Shown one piece after another: positions 1 through 7,041 of a stretch of DNA of 10,984 nt. Both the position numbers and the translations under genes were made by a program. The stretch's first letter is position 1. Each line of letters begins with the position of its first letter. The DNA comes from an uncultured Collinsella sp. (GTDB taxonomy: Bacteria > Actinomycetota > Coriobacteriia > Coriobacteriales > Coriobacteriaceae). The DNA is taken from positions 1 to 10,984 of the forward strand of contig USHT01000019.1 in assembly GCA_900554455.1 (NCBI GenBank), in the 5' to 3' direction. The notes beneath the pieces were generated by a model. That model saw only the letters and a program-made list of their open reading frames with translations, did not search any database and was not told where the DNA came from.

Positions 1-20
1 CGTTTAACAGAACCGTTCAT
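1..20 (-). CDS. 5' end of a gene running off the left edge (unidentified)
   Basis: Only the first six codons are inside the window, reading Met-Asn-Gly-Ser-Val-Lys. An ATG at 20-18 on the minus strand is preceded by AAGGAG (34-29) with an 8-base spacer, a near-ideal ribosome binding site. That site overlaps the stop codon of the SPFH gene just upstream, so the two genes are probably co-transcribed and translationally linked. Nothing can be said about the product. Confidence 0.6.
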
Positions 21-32
21 CTTTGTTTCTCC

Positions 33-1373
33 TTATTGGATCTTAGTTCCACAATCGGGGCAGAATTTGGTCCCTTCGGGCAACTCGGCTCCGCAGCTCG
101 GGCACCTTGGCGAGATCAACCGGTTCCCGCATTCCAGGCAGAACTTGGCACCGACCGGGTTAAGATGCCCACACGCCAAACACGCAACACCCTGCTCGAG
201 CTTTTGTCCGCATTCCAGGCAGAACTTAGCACCCATCGGATTAACGTTTCCGCAACTGGAAGCCGTTCCAACCATGGGAGCAACAGCGCCCATGGCCTGG
301 TTGGCCAAGTTGGAGAAGCCAGCTCCAAATGCACCGCCCATGCCAACGCCCATGCCGAGTCCCATGCCGGCTCCCATGAGGCCCGATGCGGCACTCCCCT
401 CATTGCCCGCAGCACTCTCCATTACGTCCATGCCGCGCTCCTGCTGATAGTTGTAGCCTTCGCGCGCACGCTTCCTGGCAAGTGCCTCGGACTCGATGTC
501 CATCTGGGCAGCGTTACCCTGCGCCTCGAGAATGCTCCGCTTACGCTGGATCTTCATCTCGTTGATGGCAGCAAGATCCTCTTCGAAGGGCTTGATGCTG
601 TTGAACGAGAAGTTATCGAGCGTGAGACCAAACTCATCGAAATAGTTAACGAGCTTGCCCTGCATCTGAGACGAGAAGTCGCTCAGATGCGTCGCAATTT
701 TAAGAACGGAAACCTCCTGGTCAACAATCGCCTTGGCAAGCAGGTCAGGAACATACTCAAGGATTTTTGCCCGCATAAAGGAAGTAAGTTCTTCTCGCGT
801 ATAGCGATCTCGCGTGCCCACGACCTTAACGAGGAACTTCCTCACCTGAATGGGAACCAGGCTCGAGTCATTCTGCTCGATATGCGCGCCAAACAAACCG
901 AAGGCGCGAACATGAACGTTGACGTCTTCCTCAGGGTCTTGGACAATGATGGGCTCGGTCGTGCCCCAGCGCAGCTCGTTCATGTAGTTAGTATTGATAA
1001 AGTACACAACGGAATGAAACGCCGAGCTACCGCCGGTAAGCGAATGGGCGGCATTGCGGAACGGGGCGAATCGGCTGTCTCCCGTGTCGAGCTTGATCTT
1101 GCACGGACCGACAAACACGCTTACCTGAGAATCGCCGGCACCCGTAGCGTCAGTAGAACTGCCCGCCCCCATATTGTTGGTAAAAACGGCAATCTGCGAT
1201 TGCGCAACCTGAAGATAGGACCCGTTGGGAAAATCCTCGTAGGGATAGCGGAATGAGACAAGCGAGGCATCTTCGTCGTTGCCAGGCTCCCATTTGATAT
1301 TGTCGACAGAAAAGGCACCGAGAATTCCGCTGTGCTTTTCTTCCTTTTCGTTATCGCTATGGAACAGTGACAT
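33..1373 (-). CDS. SPFH/stomatin-like protein with C-terminal zinc ribbons (YdjI/COG4260 type)
   Basis: The protein has 446 residues. Residues about 25-235 look like an SPFH (band 7) domain of the bacterial YdjI/'virion core protein' type. A charged helical stretch follows (about 265-315), then a Gly/Met-rich linker (about 325-365) and three zinc-ribbon units. Ribbon 2 uses Cys398/401/412/415 and ribbon 3 Cys424/427/438/441. Ribbon 1 has only Cys374/385/388, because Ala371 stands where the first Cys is expected. Members of this family are thought to form membrane-associated scaffolds; substrate and partners are unknown. I see no transmembrane helix. The start at 1373 is preferred over an in-frame ATG at 1397 because AAAGGA lies six bases upstream of it. 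The stop overlaps the ribosome binding site of the next gene. The family call is strong; the function is open. Confidence 0.85.
   Translation of the reverse strand: MSLFHSDNEKEEKHSGILGAFSVDNIKWEPGNDEDASLVSFRYPYEDFPNGSYLQVAQSQIAVFTNNMGAGSSTDATGAGDSQVSVFVGPCKIKLDTGDSRFAPFRNAAHSLTGGSSAFHSVVYFINTNYMNELRWGTTEPIIVQDPEEDVNVHVRAFGLFGAHIEQNDSSLVPIQVRKFLVKVVGTRDRYTREELTSFMRAKILEYVPDLLAKAIVDQEVSVLKIATHLSDFSSQMQGKLVNYFDEFGLTLDNFSFNSIKPFEEDLAAINEMKIQRKRSILEAQGNAAQMDIESEALARKRAREGYNYQQERGMDVMESAAGNEGSAASGLMGAGMGLGMGVGMGGAFGAGFSNLANQAMGAVAPMVGTASSCGNVNPMGAKFCLECGQKLEQGVACLACGHLNPVGAKFCLECGNRLISPRCPSCGAELPEGTKFCPDCGTKIQ
128..245 (-). repeat. Internal duplication in the SPFH gene encoding zinc ribbons 1 and 2
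   Basis: Two stretches of about 35 bases (roughly 129-163 and 211-245), 82 bases apart, are nearly identical, both containing CATTCCAGGCAGAACTT on the plus strand. They encode the matching ribbon cores NPxGAKFCLECG. This points to a fairly recent tandem duplication of one ribbon unit within the gene. Confidence 0.7.
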
Positions 1374-1399
1374 GCTGATTCCTTTCGTTAATCCCAAAC

Positions 1400-1468
1400 C
1401 ACGCGTTCCGCGTGTCTAATAAATTGTGAACTGCCGAGTCGACAGGCGCATCGAAAGCCTGTGCGCCT
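1400..1468 (-). other. Leader hairpins upstream of the SPFH gene
   Basis: The leader holds a 6-bp hairpin with a TTC loop (1400-1414), placed shortly before the ribosome binding site. Further upstream, two helices share bases: AGGCGCA 1444-1450 with TGCGCCT 1462-1468, or ACAGGC 1443-1448 with GCCTGT 1457-1462. They cannot form together. I recognise no known riboswitch or leader peptide, and chance pairing is possible. Confidence 0.3.
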
Positions 1469-1495
1469 CAATCTGTCCCCAACTTAGCTTGGCTA

Positions 1496-1501
1496 ATTAT
1501 A
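1496..1501 (-). promoter_or_regulatory. Candidate -10 box for the SPFH gene
   Basis: The minus strand has a perfect TATAAT at 1501-1496, inside the small palindrome GGCTATAATTAGCC (1504-1491). It lies between the tRNA-like gene and the SPFH gene and would give a leader of about 115 bases. No good -35 hexamer sits 16-18 bases upstream, so this is a candidate only. Confidence 0.4.
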
Positions 1502-1568
1502 GCCCTCAAGTCATCTCATTTAGCCACCCCCGATGAGCGGCAATAATGTCGCACCTTTGGTCAACTGA

Positions 1569-1658
1569 CGAAGAACCGGGAGGGTTCGAACCCCAGATGC
1601 CCTTTTGGGGCATACCCGCTGAGCGGGCGAGCGCGTTCGGCCTCTCGGTCAGCTCTTC
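1569..1658 (-). tRNA. tRNA-Ser(GCT)-like gene, non-canonical or degenerate
   Basis: The minus strand folds into a class II (long variable arm) tRNA shape that follows bacterial tRNA-Ser(GCU) almost position by position. Visible parts are a D-loop GAGAGGCCGAA, a 5-bp anticodon stem CTCGC/GCGGG around loop CCGCTCA (anticodon GCT), a perfect 6-bp variable stem ATGCCC/GGGCAT, and a T-loop TTCGAAC. Several things are odd. Position 33 is C instead of the near-universal U, and position 37 is C. The 3-bp D-stem is mostly mismatched. Two extra bases lie between T-arm and acceptor, and GAAGAGCTG pairs with CGGTTCTTC as a 9-bp helix extendable to 11 bp. No CCA is encoded. It may be a tRNA pseudogene or a noncanonical serine tRNA. 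The tRNA origin is well supported; function is uncertain. Confidence 0.55.
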
Positions 1659-1756
1659 GTAACGTCCGTTTTAGCCGCAACTAAACTCGTCGGATGGAAC
1701 AAGGGGAAAGGCATAAGAGCTGCGCGCGCTGTAATGCCAAAACGGCTCGGTTAAAG

Positions 1757-3250
1757 TTACCAGCTCTCGTGATAGGCCATAATCGACCGACATGGGTACC
1801 CTTCGGAGCCGCATTCCGCAGACGCTACGACCTTTCCGTCTTTATAAAACTCGACGTACCAAACGTACGTTGCCGCCCCCTCCCAATAGTTTGGCTTATC
1901 AGCGACCTTGAACGTAATAGAGGCGTCATCTGGCACAATCAACTCGCGCTTGGCGTTTGCAATGAACGCATCCATGTCGGCGATCACGCCATCGCCGCGC
2001 GCAGCGGCCTCCCCATCGTCGCTGCTATCGGATGCCGCTTCAGATGGTGCTTGAGATGCGCCAGATCGATCGTCCGCAGTGCCAGAGCCGTTCTTCAAAG
2101 AGCCCTCCGAAGGCTCCACCCCTTTGAATGCCTTCCACATATCGCTGCTTGCGGACGGCATTTCAATGTCGGCCTCCGGATACTTCCCGGCGAGCTCGTC
2201 AAGAATTCTGCACGCTTCCTCACGCCCCTGGACCATCGCCTCCTGCGGTTTGCCACCATCCTCAACGGTCCTCACCAAGTAGGCGCCATTCTGCCTATCG
2301 AATTCCTTATTTTGAATTTGCACCGCGTCTACGACCTCAGGACCCTTTGCAGTAAGCGAAATATAGAAATCTGCCTGGTTACAATCCTGACTACAAGTAA
2401 ATTTAACGATGCCGTCCTTACAGACAGTAATGACTTGGCTCTCACCCTGAGCAATAAAACCGTCATACTGATTCGTCATATTGCTGGAGCCTTCTACCAT
2501 CTCTGACGAAGGCATAACCGAAACGGCCTCTCCATCAACAAAGCAGTAGGCACCCACAATCGCCGAAATATCGTTCTGCGCATCGACAAACCCAACAAGC
2601 AGCTCGTCAATTCCGTCGCCATTCAAATCATCGAAAGCATAGTAGTAGCTTAAAAAGCCGGGGGCAGTCTGGTTGTTATAAACGAATATCTGCCCCAGTC
2701 CAGAATCATCACCGCGTCCCTGGGCCCAGTCGTCGTAGCTGGCAGCACCAGCCCCCTTCCGCTCGCAATAGCTCGCAAAGTCCTCGTAACGCGCAACCAC
2801 GCCCTCGTAAGCCCTGCGTGCTTTCTTGTTTGTTGCCGCGACCTTCTTTTTAGACGACTTCTCCTCGACTGCAGCCGGCTGCTCCTGCTGCTGCGCTTGA
2901 GGCAGCACAAAGGCTTCGTAAGCTTTGACCAGGGCGTAAGCGACACCAGCGGTAAAGATGATTGCTGCAAGAATGGTGACAAACGTAGGCACAGCAAAAC
3001 GGCCGATCTGCCGACGCTGCATCATAAAGGCCGCAAAGGACATATGATCAGAGGGCGCCAGAGAAGGGCCCTCTGCGCGAGATACAGCAGGATCGCTTGT
3101 CGCTTTTCTATCAGCAGACGCCTTTGGTGTACCTGAAGGAAGCGGCTGCTGAGCATTCGCCGGCGCATCATCCACATCCAACGGTTTTCCGCATGCAGAA
3201 CAGAATCGCGCCCCGTCTTTGATCTTTGCCCCGCAGCTTGCACAGTACAT
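1757..3250 (-). CDS. Zinc-ribbon single-pass membrane protein with calcium-loop-like ectodomain
   Basis: The protein has 497 residues. An N-terminal zinc ribbon (Cys3, 6, 17, 20) is followed by a Pro/Ala/Ser-rich linker, a juxtamembrane FMMQRRQIG motif (75-83) and one membrane helix (about 85-108), then a Gln/Lys-rich stalk. With the ribbon inside, the rest lies outside the cell. Around 200-225 the sequence YYAFDDLNGDGIDELL contains a DxNxDG loop (Asp208, Asn210, Asp212, Glu216), as in EF-hand-like or FG-GAP repeats. An acidic Ser/Gly-rich linker precedes a C-terminal domain of about 75 residues rich in aromatic residues that I do not recognise. The start is supported by AGGGGGA five bases upstream. 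It resembles the 7042-8658 product (ectodomain) and the 8660-9877 product (membrane module). Real gene, unknown function. Confidence 0.85.
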   Translation of the reverse strand: MYCASCGAKIKDGARFCSACGKPLDVDDAPANAQQPLPSGTPKASADRKATSDPAVSRAEGPSLAPSDHMSFAAFMMQRRQIGRFAVPTFVTILAAIIFTAGVAYALVKAYEAFVLPQAQQQEQPAAVEEKSSKKKVAATNKKARRAYEGVVARYEDFASYCERKGAGAASYDDWAQGRGDDSGLGQIFVYNNQTAPGFLSYYYAFDDLNGDGIDELLVGFVDAQNDISAIVGAYCFVDGEAVSVMPSSEMVEGSSNMTNQYDGFIAQGESQVITVCKDGIVKFTCSQDCNQADFYISLTAKGPEVVDAVQIQNKEFDRQNGAYLVRTVEDGGKPQEAMVQGREEACRILDELAGKYPEADIEMPSASSDMWKAFKGVEPSEGSLKNGSGTADDRSGASQAPSEAASDSSDDGEAAARGDGVIADMDAFIANAKRELIVPDDASITFKVADKPNYWEGAATYVWYVEFYKDGKVVASAECGSEGYPCRSIMAYHESW

Positions 3251-3303
3251 AAATCCCCCTAGAACTTCAGCATATCGAAACGATAGCCCACAGCCTGCAA
3301 ACA

Positions 3304-3344
3304 GAAAAGGCCCAGGAGCAATTTGCTCGACTGTAAACCTTTTC
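3304..3344 (-). terminator. Possible weak terminator between two zinc-ribbon genes
   Basis: On the minus strand GAAAAGG (3344-3338) pairs with CCTTTTC (3310-3304), enclosing a second perfect 5-bp hairpin GAGCA/TGCTC (3328-3316). The run TTTTCTGTTT follows. The outer and inner stems are separated by unpaired bases, so termination would be partial at best. Confidence 0.3.
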
Positions 3345-3399
3345 TTTCACCTTTCAAATTCGCCTGACCCCACGCGGAAGGCATGCGACGGGCTACTTG

Positions 3400-4017
3400 C
3401 TAGGCGCGAGCCATGTGCAGCTTGATTGCCTTGAAGATGATGTTGGCAACCGAGGCAATAGGCCAGAGCGCCACGATCGTCATCGGAACCGATTCGGGAA
3501 TAACAGGAACCGCCCCGTGAATCACGCTGCCCAACCAGTAAAAAAGCATCAGAACCACGACAGGAAGGCCCACGAGAACCACAAGCTCGATTAGCATAAT
3601 CGTGATACCGATAATGCCGCTACCATAGACAAGGGGAAGCCTTACACCGCTGCGGTACAGCGAGATAATCACCTTCCAGGGACCAATCAGAAGCAGCGCC
3701 AGCGGAATCATATTGTTAAGTCCCAGCGAGCCACCTCCCAGCACGTAATTGAAAAAGAGCACATAGAGCAATGAAATCACCGCTGCTCGCCCAAGCGACC
3801 CGATGGACTCGTGAAGCGAATCCTGCAGGCAAGCAGCGGCCTCTGCATCCTCCGCCGCTTGAAACTGAGCCTCGACAGACTGGCTCTCAATCGGCTGGGC
3901 CTCGACGTAAATCGCGTCCCCCACCGCGCTGGCCGCAGCCGCGACCGTAGGCGTTCCGCACACGCCGCAGAACTTGGCGCCGTCGTTAATCTCTGCTCCA
4001 CACTGTTTGCAATGCAT
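3400..4017 (-). CDS. Zinc-ribbon multi-pass membrane protein
   Basis: The protein has 205 residues. The N-terminal zinc ribbon has Cys3, 6, 17 and 20, the same spacing as in the other ribbon proteins here. An acidic, Ala/Gln/Glu-rich linker (about 25-70) follows, and then about four hydrophobic segments (roughly 77-95, 103-120, 131-160 and 175-195, the third long enough for a helix and a turn). There is no sizeable soluble domain after the ribbon, so it differs from the single-pass relatives and could act as an integral partner or sensor. AAAGGA seven bases before the ATG supports the start. It is divergent from the finger-protein gene at 4157, with 139 bases between the two starts. I do not recognise a named family for the membrane part. 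Confidence 0.8.
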   Translation of the reverse strand: MHCKQCGAEINDGAKFCGVCGTPTVAAAASAVGDAIYVEAQPIESQSVEAQFQAAEDAEAAACLQDSLHESIGSLGRAAVISLLYVLFFNYVLGGGSLGLNNMIPLALLLIGPWKVIISLYRSGVRLPLVYGSGIIGITIMLIELVVLVGLPVVVLMLFYWLGSVIHGAVPVIPESVPMTIVALWPIASVANIIFKAIKLHMARA

Positions 4018-4092
4018 AATCGGGTCCTTTCTCGTTACCCCTTTTCTTGACGATCACAAGATACGATTTGTCGTTTATCCGATATAGAGATT

Positions 4093-4125
4093 TTGACCGG
4101 GTAATTTTCCTAAACGTGCTACGCT
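4093..4125 (+). promoter_or_regulatory. Weak promoter candidate for the 4157 gene
   Basis: TTGACC (4093-4098) resembles a -35 box and TGCTACGCT (4117-4125) an extended -10, but the 21-base spacer is too long for an ordinary sigma-70-type promoter. The intergenic region must serve both divergent genes, so some promoter is expected here. Confidence 0.25.
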
Positions 4126-4156
4126 ATTAAACCTGCAGCTAGAGACAGGGGTAACA

Positions 4157-5515
4157 ATGTTTGAGTTCTCCCAAACACGCACCGTTGAAGGTTCGATTCC
4201 GTTTAAGAAAGTCAACCTCATAGAGAACGAACCCAATAGGCCCGTTGGCGAGGCCCAGCTTGTCTTTGAACTCTACATGCCCACCGAGCTGGCCGGCAAC
4301 AAAAGCAACGAAGGGCCCGCACACAGCGAGCGCCATGCCGATCTGATCAGGCTGGCATCATGCATCGAACCCACCGCCGTTAAAGAGCAGCCCTTCCGCG
4401 CAAGCCTCTTTAACGTACTTGATTACGCCGAACAGACCGGGCCGCTTTTTGGCAAGCACGCAATAGAATCCGTACGCGATTGGGCCAATGCCGCGATGGC
4501 AGCACTTATTGCCATGCGCATCCAGGAATACCTCAACGGGAGCTGCACCATCGCAAAGGTCTCCGCATTGGAAAGAATCGAGAAATCAGTGGTGACCTGC
4601 GCGGCAAACGGGTCATCCTTCAAGATCTACACCACTATCCTGAGGGCGGGCGGTGATTATACCGACTCATTCAAAAGCCTGCCCATCGTGCGCAAAATCG
4701 AATCCGATGCGGGATATTTCTACGCCTTTATGTTTATGATCGACGAGGAAGAATCCCTCGTTGCACTCAACGTGCTCTCTTTTGAACACGAGCTCACCGC
4801 CAATGACTTCAGTGTTTTGCAGGCGATGTTCTACATGGACGAAGACTCCAGCTCGGAGATTTCAGCGCGACTCAAGGTCAGCAATAGCGAGGAGAGCTTC
4901 TATGTAATCGACCCTCAAGCAGATATCCAGGAGCGCCGCGAAGAACTTGAAAATGATGACCGCGATGCACTCACTGCTTTGGTGCAGGCGCTCGTGATCT
5001 CGCATCTCTCGGGCGCGCACGTGGATGTGTTCCAGGGTAACGAGTCCACAGGGTTCCTCTCCTTTGACAGCTATCTCTCGTGGCTCTGGTTTGATTTTTC
5101 ACGCAAGCTGAGCACCGTCAAAATTGGTTATTGCGAGCAGTGCGGACGCGCCTATTCACTTGCCGGGCATCGTGGCGTCAAACGGCACTACTGCAGCGAT
5201 CGATGCAAGACCGATGCCAAAAATGAGCGCACGCGCAAGGAGACGGCAAAGATACGCGAGCTGTTTGGAACGGGCACCAGTGTACGCGACATCGCCAACG
5301 AGATAGAACGTCCCGCGGCCTACGTGCGCTCGCAGCTCAATAAATGGACCAAGCTCAAGCACGATCTGGATGAAGACATTGAGTCAAACGGCTTTGATAG
5401 CTCCGCGCTACTCAAACGCTGCACCGCTGAGAAGCTCGACCTCAACAACCTCCTCAACGCCAAGCGCAAAAAGCAAATTCAGGACTATGCCAAGCTCAAG
5501 CGCCTCGTTAAGTAG
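4157..5515 (+). CDS. Protein with C-terminal four-Cys zinc finger and helix-turn-helix-like segment (possibly DUF6076-type)
   Basis: The protein has 452 residues. The first 320 or so are a soluble alpha/beta region that I cannot assign. A treble-clef-like finger follows, with Cys326, Cys329, Cys346 and Cys350 and a basic His/Arg-rich loop ending in RHYCSDRC; this resembles CGNR-type fingers. Just after it, residues 365-397 (RELFGTGTSVRDIANEI, then RSQLNKW) read like a recombinase- or sigma-type helix-turn-helix. A Lys-rich C-terminus follows. This suggests nucleic-acid binding, perhaps a regulator. DUF6076, common in gut Coriobacteriia and Clostridia, is my tentative guess for the family. CAGGGG upstream of the ATG is the likely ribosome binding site. 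It is divergent from the 3400-4017 gene, which it might regulate; this is inference. Confidence 0.8.
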   Translation: MFEFSQTRTVEGSIPFKKVNLIENEPNRPVGEAQLVFELYMPTELAGNKSNEGPAHSERHADLIRLASCIEPTAVKEQPFRASLFNVLDYAEQTGPLFGKHAIESVRDWANAAMAALIAMRIQEYLNGSCTIAKVSALERIEKSVVTCAANGSSFKIYTTILRAGGDYTDSFKSLPIVRKIESDAGYFYAFMFMIDEEESLVALNVLSFEHELTANDFSVLQAMFYMDEDSSSEISARLKVSNSEESFYVIDPQADIQERREELENDDRDALTALVQALVISHLSGAHVDVFQGNESTGFLSFDSYLSWLWFDFSRKLSTVKIGYCEQCGRAYSLAGHRGVKRHYCSDRCKTDAKNERTRKETAKIRELFGTGTSVRDIANEIERPAAYVRSQLNKWTKLKHDLDEDIESNGFDSSALLKRCTAEKLDLNNLLNAKRKKQIQDYAKLKRLVK

Positions 5516-5542
5516 AAACGCTGTCATTTCCTTGCCATCCGA

Positions 5543-5570
5543 TTGACGGGTGGAAAGTTGCTCATATACG
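5543..5570 (+). promoter_or_regulatory. Promoter candidate for the AAA ATPase gene
   Basis: TTGACG (5543-5548) and TATACG (5565-5570) lie 16 bases apart, matching the -35 and -10 consensus at five and four of six positions. The -10 box falls inside the left arm of the inverted repeat at 5560-5607, so a protein bound there would block or modulate transcription. Confidence 0.4.
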
Positions 5571-5607
5571 TGTTAGTAATATATATGTTAGTAATACGTA
5601 TATGAGC
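5560..5607. repeat. Nested inverted and direct repeat upstream of the ATPase (operator candidate)
   Basis: A perfect 11-bp inverted repeat, GCTCATATACG (5560-5570) and CGTATATGAGC (5597-5607), flanks two identical direct copies of TGTTAGTAATA (5571-5581 and 5586-5596) separated by TATA. The block ends ten bases before the ATG, and the GAGG ribosome binding site (5608-5611) follows immediately. The layout suits a multimeric DNA-binding protein; as RNA it could also form a hairpin next to the start. Confidence 0.75.
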
Positions 5608-5617
5608 GAGGCACATC

Positions 5618-7000
5618 ATGTTTGTTGGACGTCGGGAAGAGCTTGAATCCCTGGAAACCGCCTATCAAAAGAGTTCTTTTCAGTTTGCTGTAGTCTATGG
5701 AAGGCGTCGCGTAGGTAAAACCAGCCTGCTTCACGCCTTTACACAGGGCAAACCCCATGTGATCTTCTTTACTGGGCAGCAAACCGTTGCAAGCGAAAAT
5801 CTCGCGCTGCTCAGCCGCGAGATACTTGGCGATAGCGCCGCAGGAGCAGCGTTCCCCTCTATCCAGGTTGCACTCGAATCCGTCTTCGAACACGCCAAGA
5901 CAGAGCGAATCGTTCTGATTATTGACGAGTATCCCTACCTCGCCGAGAGCGATCCGGGCATCTCTTCGTGCTTGCAAACGCTTATCGATCGACATAAAGA
6001 CACGAGCAAGCTGTTCCTCGTACTCTGCGGGTCGTCCATGAGCTTTATGGAACACCAGGTACTAGGACACCAAAGCCCTCTTTATGGACGCCGCACCATG
6101 CAGCTGCGCATTGACCCCTTCACCATCTTCGACGCGGCGCTCATGCTTCCCGATGCACCCATCGAAAGGGTCATCGAGCTGTATTCCGTTGTTGGCGGGA
6201 TGCCGCTCTATCTATCACAGCTCGATGGCACGCGTTTCACTCAATGGAACCTTGAGCATGCGCTGTTGCGTCAAGATGCGTTTTTGTATGCCGAACCCCA
6301 GAACTATCTGCTGCAAGAGGTCCGCAGCCCGGCTATCTACAATGCCGTCATAACCGCCATTGCCAACGGCTATGTACGCTCCAAAGAGATTGCCGATGTT
6401 ACCCACCTCGCAACGCCACAGGTCGCGCGACTGCTCGACGCATTGATCGAGCTGCGAATCGTTGAGCGCGTCACGCCTGTTGTAAAGGCAACAAAACGCC
6501 AGGTAGTCTATCGGATCTGCGATAACCTGTTTAGGTTTTGGTATCGTTTTGTTCCACAGTACGCAGGAACAATTGAGGAGGGGCTCGGAGCCGCTGTGGC
6601 CGCGCGTATCGCCAAGCATGATTTGTCCACCTTTGTAGGTCCTGCATTTGAAGAAGTGTGCCGCCAGTGGTTGATGCGGCAGGTTGTTGAGAGCGAGCTG
6701 GATGTGCTGCCCAAGGCAATCGGCTCTTGGTGGGGCACGAACCCGAACACGCGCCGGCAAGAAGAGATTGACGTTGTGTTAGAGGGCGCCGATGGGGAGC
6801 TCATCGTTGGCGAGTGCAAATGGAGAAACGAGCCCGTAGATACCGATGTTCTTGAAACACTCGAGCGGCGCAGCGCGCTGCTGGGTCGGCCGATCGAACA
6901 GTATTACTTGTTTAGCAAGAGTGGATTTACCAAAGCGTGTCAAAATAGAGCGGCTCAAGCAAGCAGCGCGAGGCTTGTTGGACTCGAGCAACTACTATAA
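5618..7000 (+). CDS. AAA ATPase with C-terminal DUF234 nuclease-like domain (COG1672 type)
   Basis: The protein has 460 residues, the usual size for this archaeal-type ATPase family. It opens with the typical MFVGRREEL. The Walker A motif is GRRRVGKT (28-35) and Walker B is IVLIIDEYPYL with Asp103 and Glu104. A winged-helix-like region follows (about 235-290, RSKEIADVTHLATPQVARLL). The C-terminal DUF234 part carries a PD-(D/E)XK-like motif: EEIDVV with Asp385, then GECKW with Glu399 and Lys401. The motifs are complete, so it could bind ATP and possibly cut or bind DNA; the substrate is unknown for the family. GAGG six bases before the ATG supports the start. It is transcribed alone, under the nested repeat, and convergent with the 7042-8658 gene. 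Many genomes carry several such genes, often linked to mobile or defence regions, but no such neighbours are seen here. Confidence 0.9.
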   Translation: MFVGRREELESLETAYQKSSFQFAVVYGRRRVGKTSLLHAFTQGKPHVIFFTGQQTVASENLALLSREILGDSAAGAAFPSIQVALESVFEHAKTERIVLIIDEYPYLAESDPGISSCLQTLIDRHKDTSKLFLVLCGSSMSFMEHQVLGHQSPLYGRRTMQLRIDPFTIFDAALMLPDAPIERVIELYSVVGGMPLYLSQLDGTRFTQWNLEHALLRQDAFLYAEPQNYLLQEVRSPAIYNAVITAIANGYVRSKEIADVTHLATPQVARLLDALIELRIVERVTPVVKATKRQVVYRICDNLFRFWYRFVPQYAGTIEEGLGAAVAARIAKHDLSTFVGPAFEEVCRQWLMRQVVESELDVLPKAIGSWWGTNPNTRRQEEIDVVLEGADGELIVGECKWRNEPVDTDVLETLERRSALLGRPIEQYYLFSKSGFTKACQNRAAQASSARLVGLEQLL

Positions 7001-7041
7001 GAAAGGGGCTTGGAAACAGTTTTCCAAGCCCCTTTCAGTTT
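7001..7041 (+). terminator. Rho-independent terminator between convergent genes
   Basis: A perfect 16-bp stem, GAAAGGGGCTTGGAAA (7001-7016) and TTTCCAAGCCCCTTTC (7021-7036), with loop CAGT is followed by AGTTTTTATT. It starts at the base after the ATPase stop codon. It also ends six bases from the stop of the minus-strand gene, whose transcript has AAAAACT before the stem but no strong T-run after it, so it probably works best on the plus strand. Confidence 0.9.

Noticed and set aside
36..1256. Long plus-strand reading frame of 406 codons opposite the SPFH gene
   Set aside because: It is the antisense shadow of a gene with clear SPFH and zinc-ribbon content; its own translation has no recognisable domain and no ribosome binding site.
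1374..1397. Upstream in-frame start for the SPFH protein at 1397
   Set aside because: The AAAGGA ribosome binding site would lie inside the coding region, and the added eight residues precede the natural-looking start MSLFHSD.
1569..1658. Selenocysteine tRNA reading of the tRNA-like gene (TCA in the anticodon arm, long acceptor helix)
   Set aside because: The characteristic long D-stem of tRNA-Sec is absent and the alignment with tRNA-Ser(GCU) is better throughout.
1710..1738. Possible terminator hairpin after the 1757-3250 gene (GGCAT with ATGCC, inner AGC with GCT)
   Set aside because: The stem is interrupted by a large internal loop and lacks a T-run on the minus strand, so it does not meet the usual form of a terminator.
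1694..2506. Plus-strand reading frame of 270 codons
   Set aside because: It lies opposite the well-supported 1757-3250 gene, has an implausible protein composition, and begins within an RNA-gene flank.
5618..7000. Defence island or mobile element around the DUF234 ATPase
   Set aside because: No transposase, integrase, terminal repeats, restriction genes or CRISPR-like array is seen in the window; one ATPase is not enough to support such a call.
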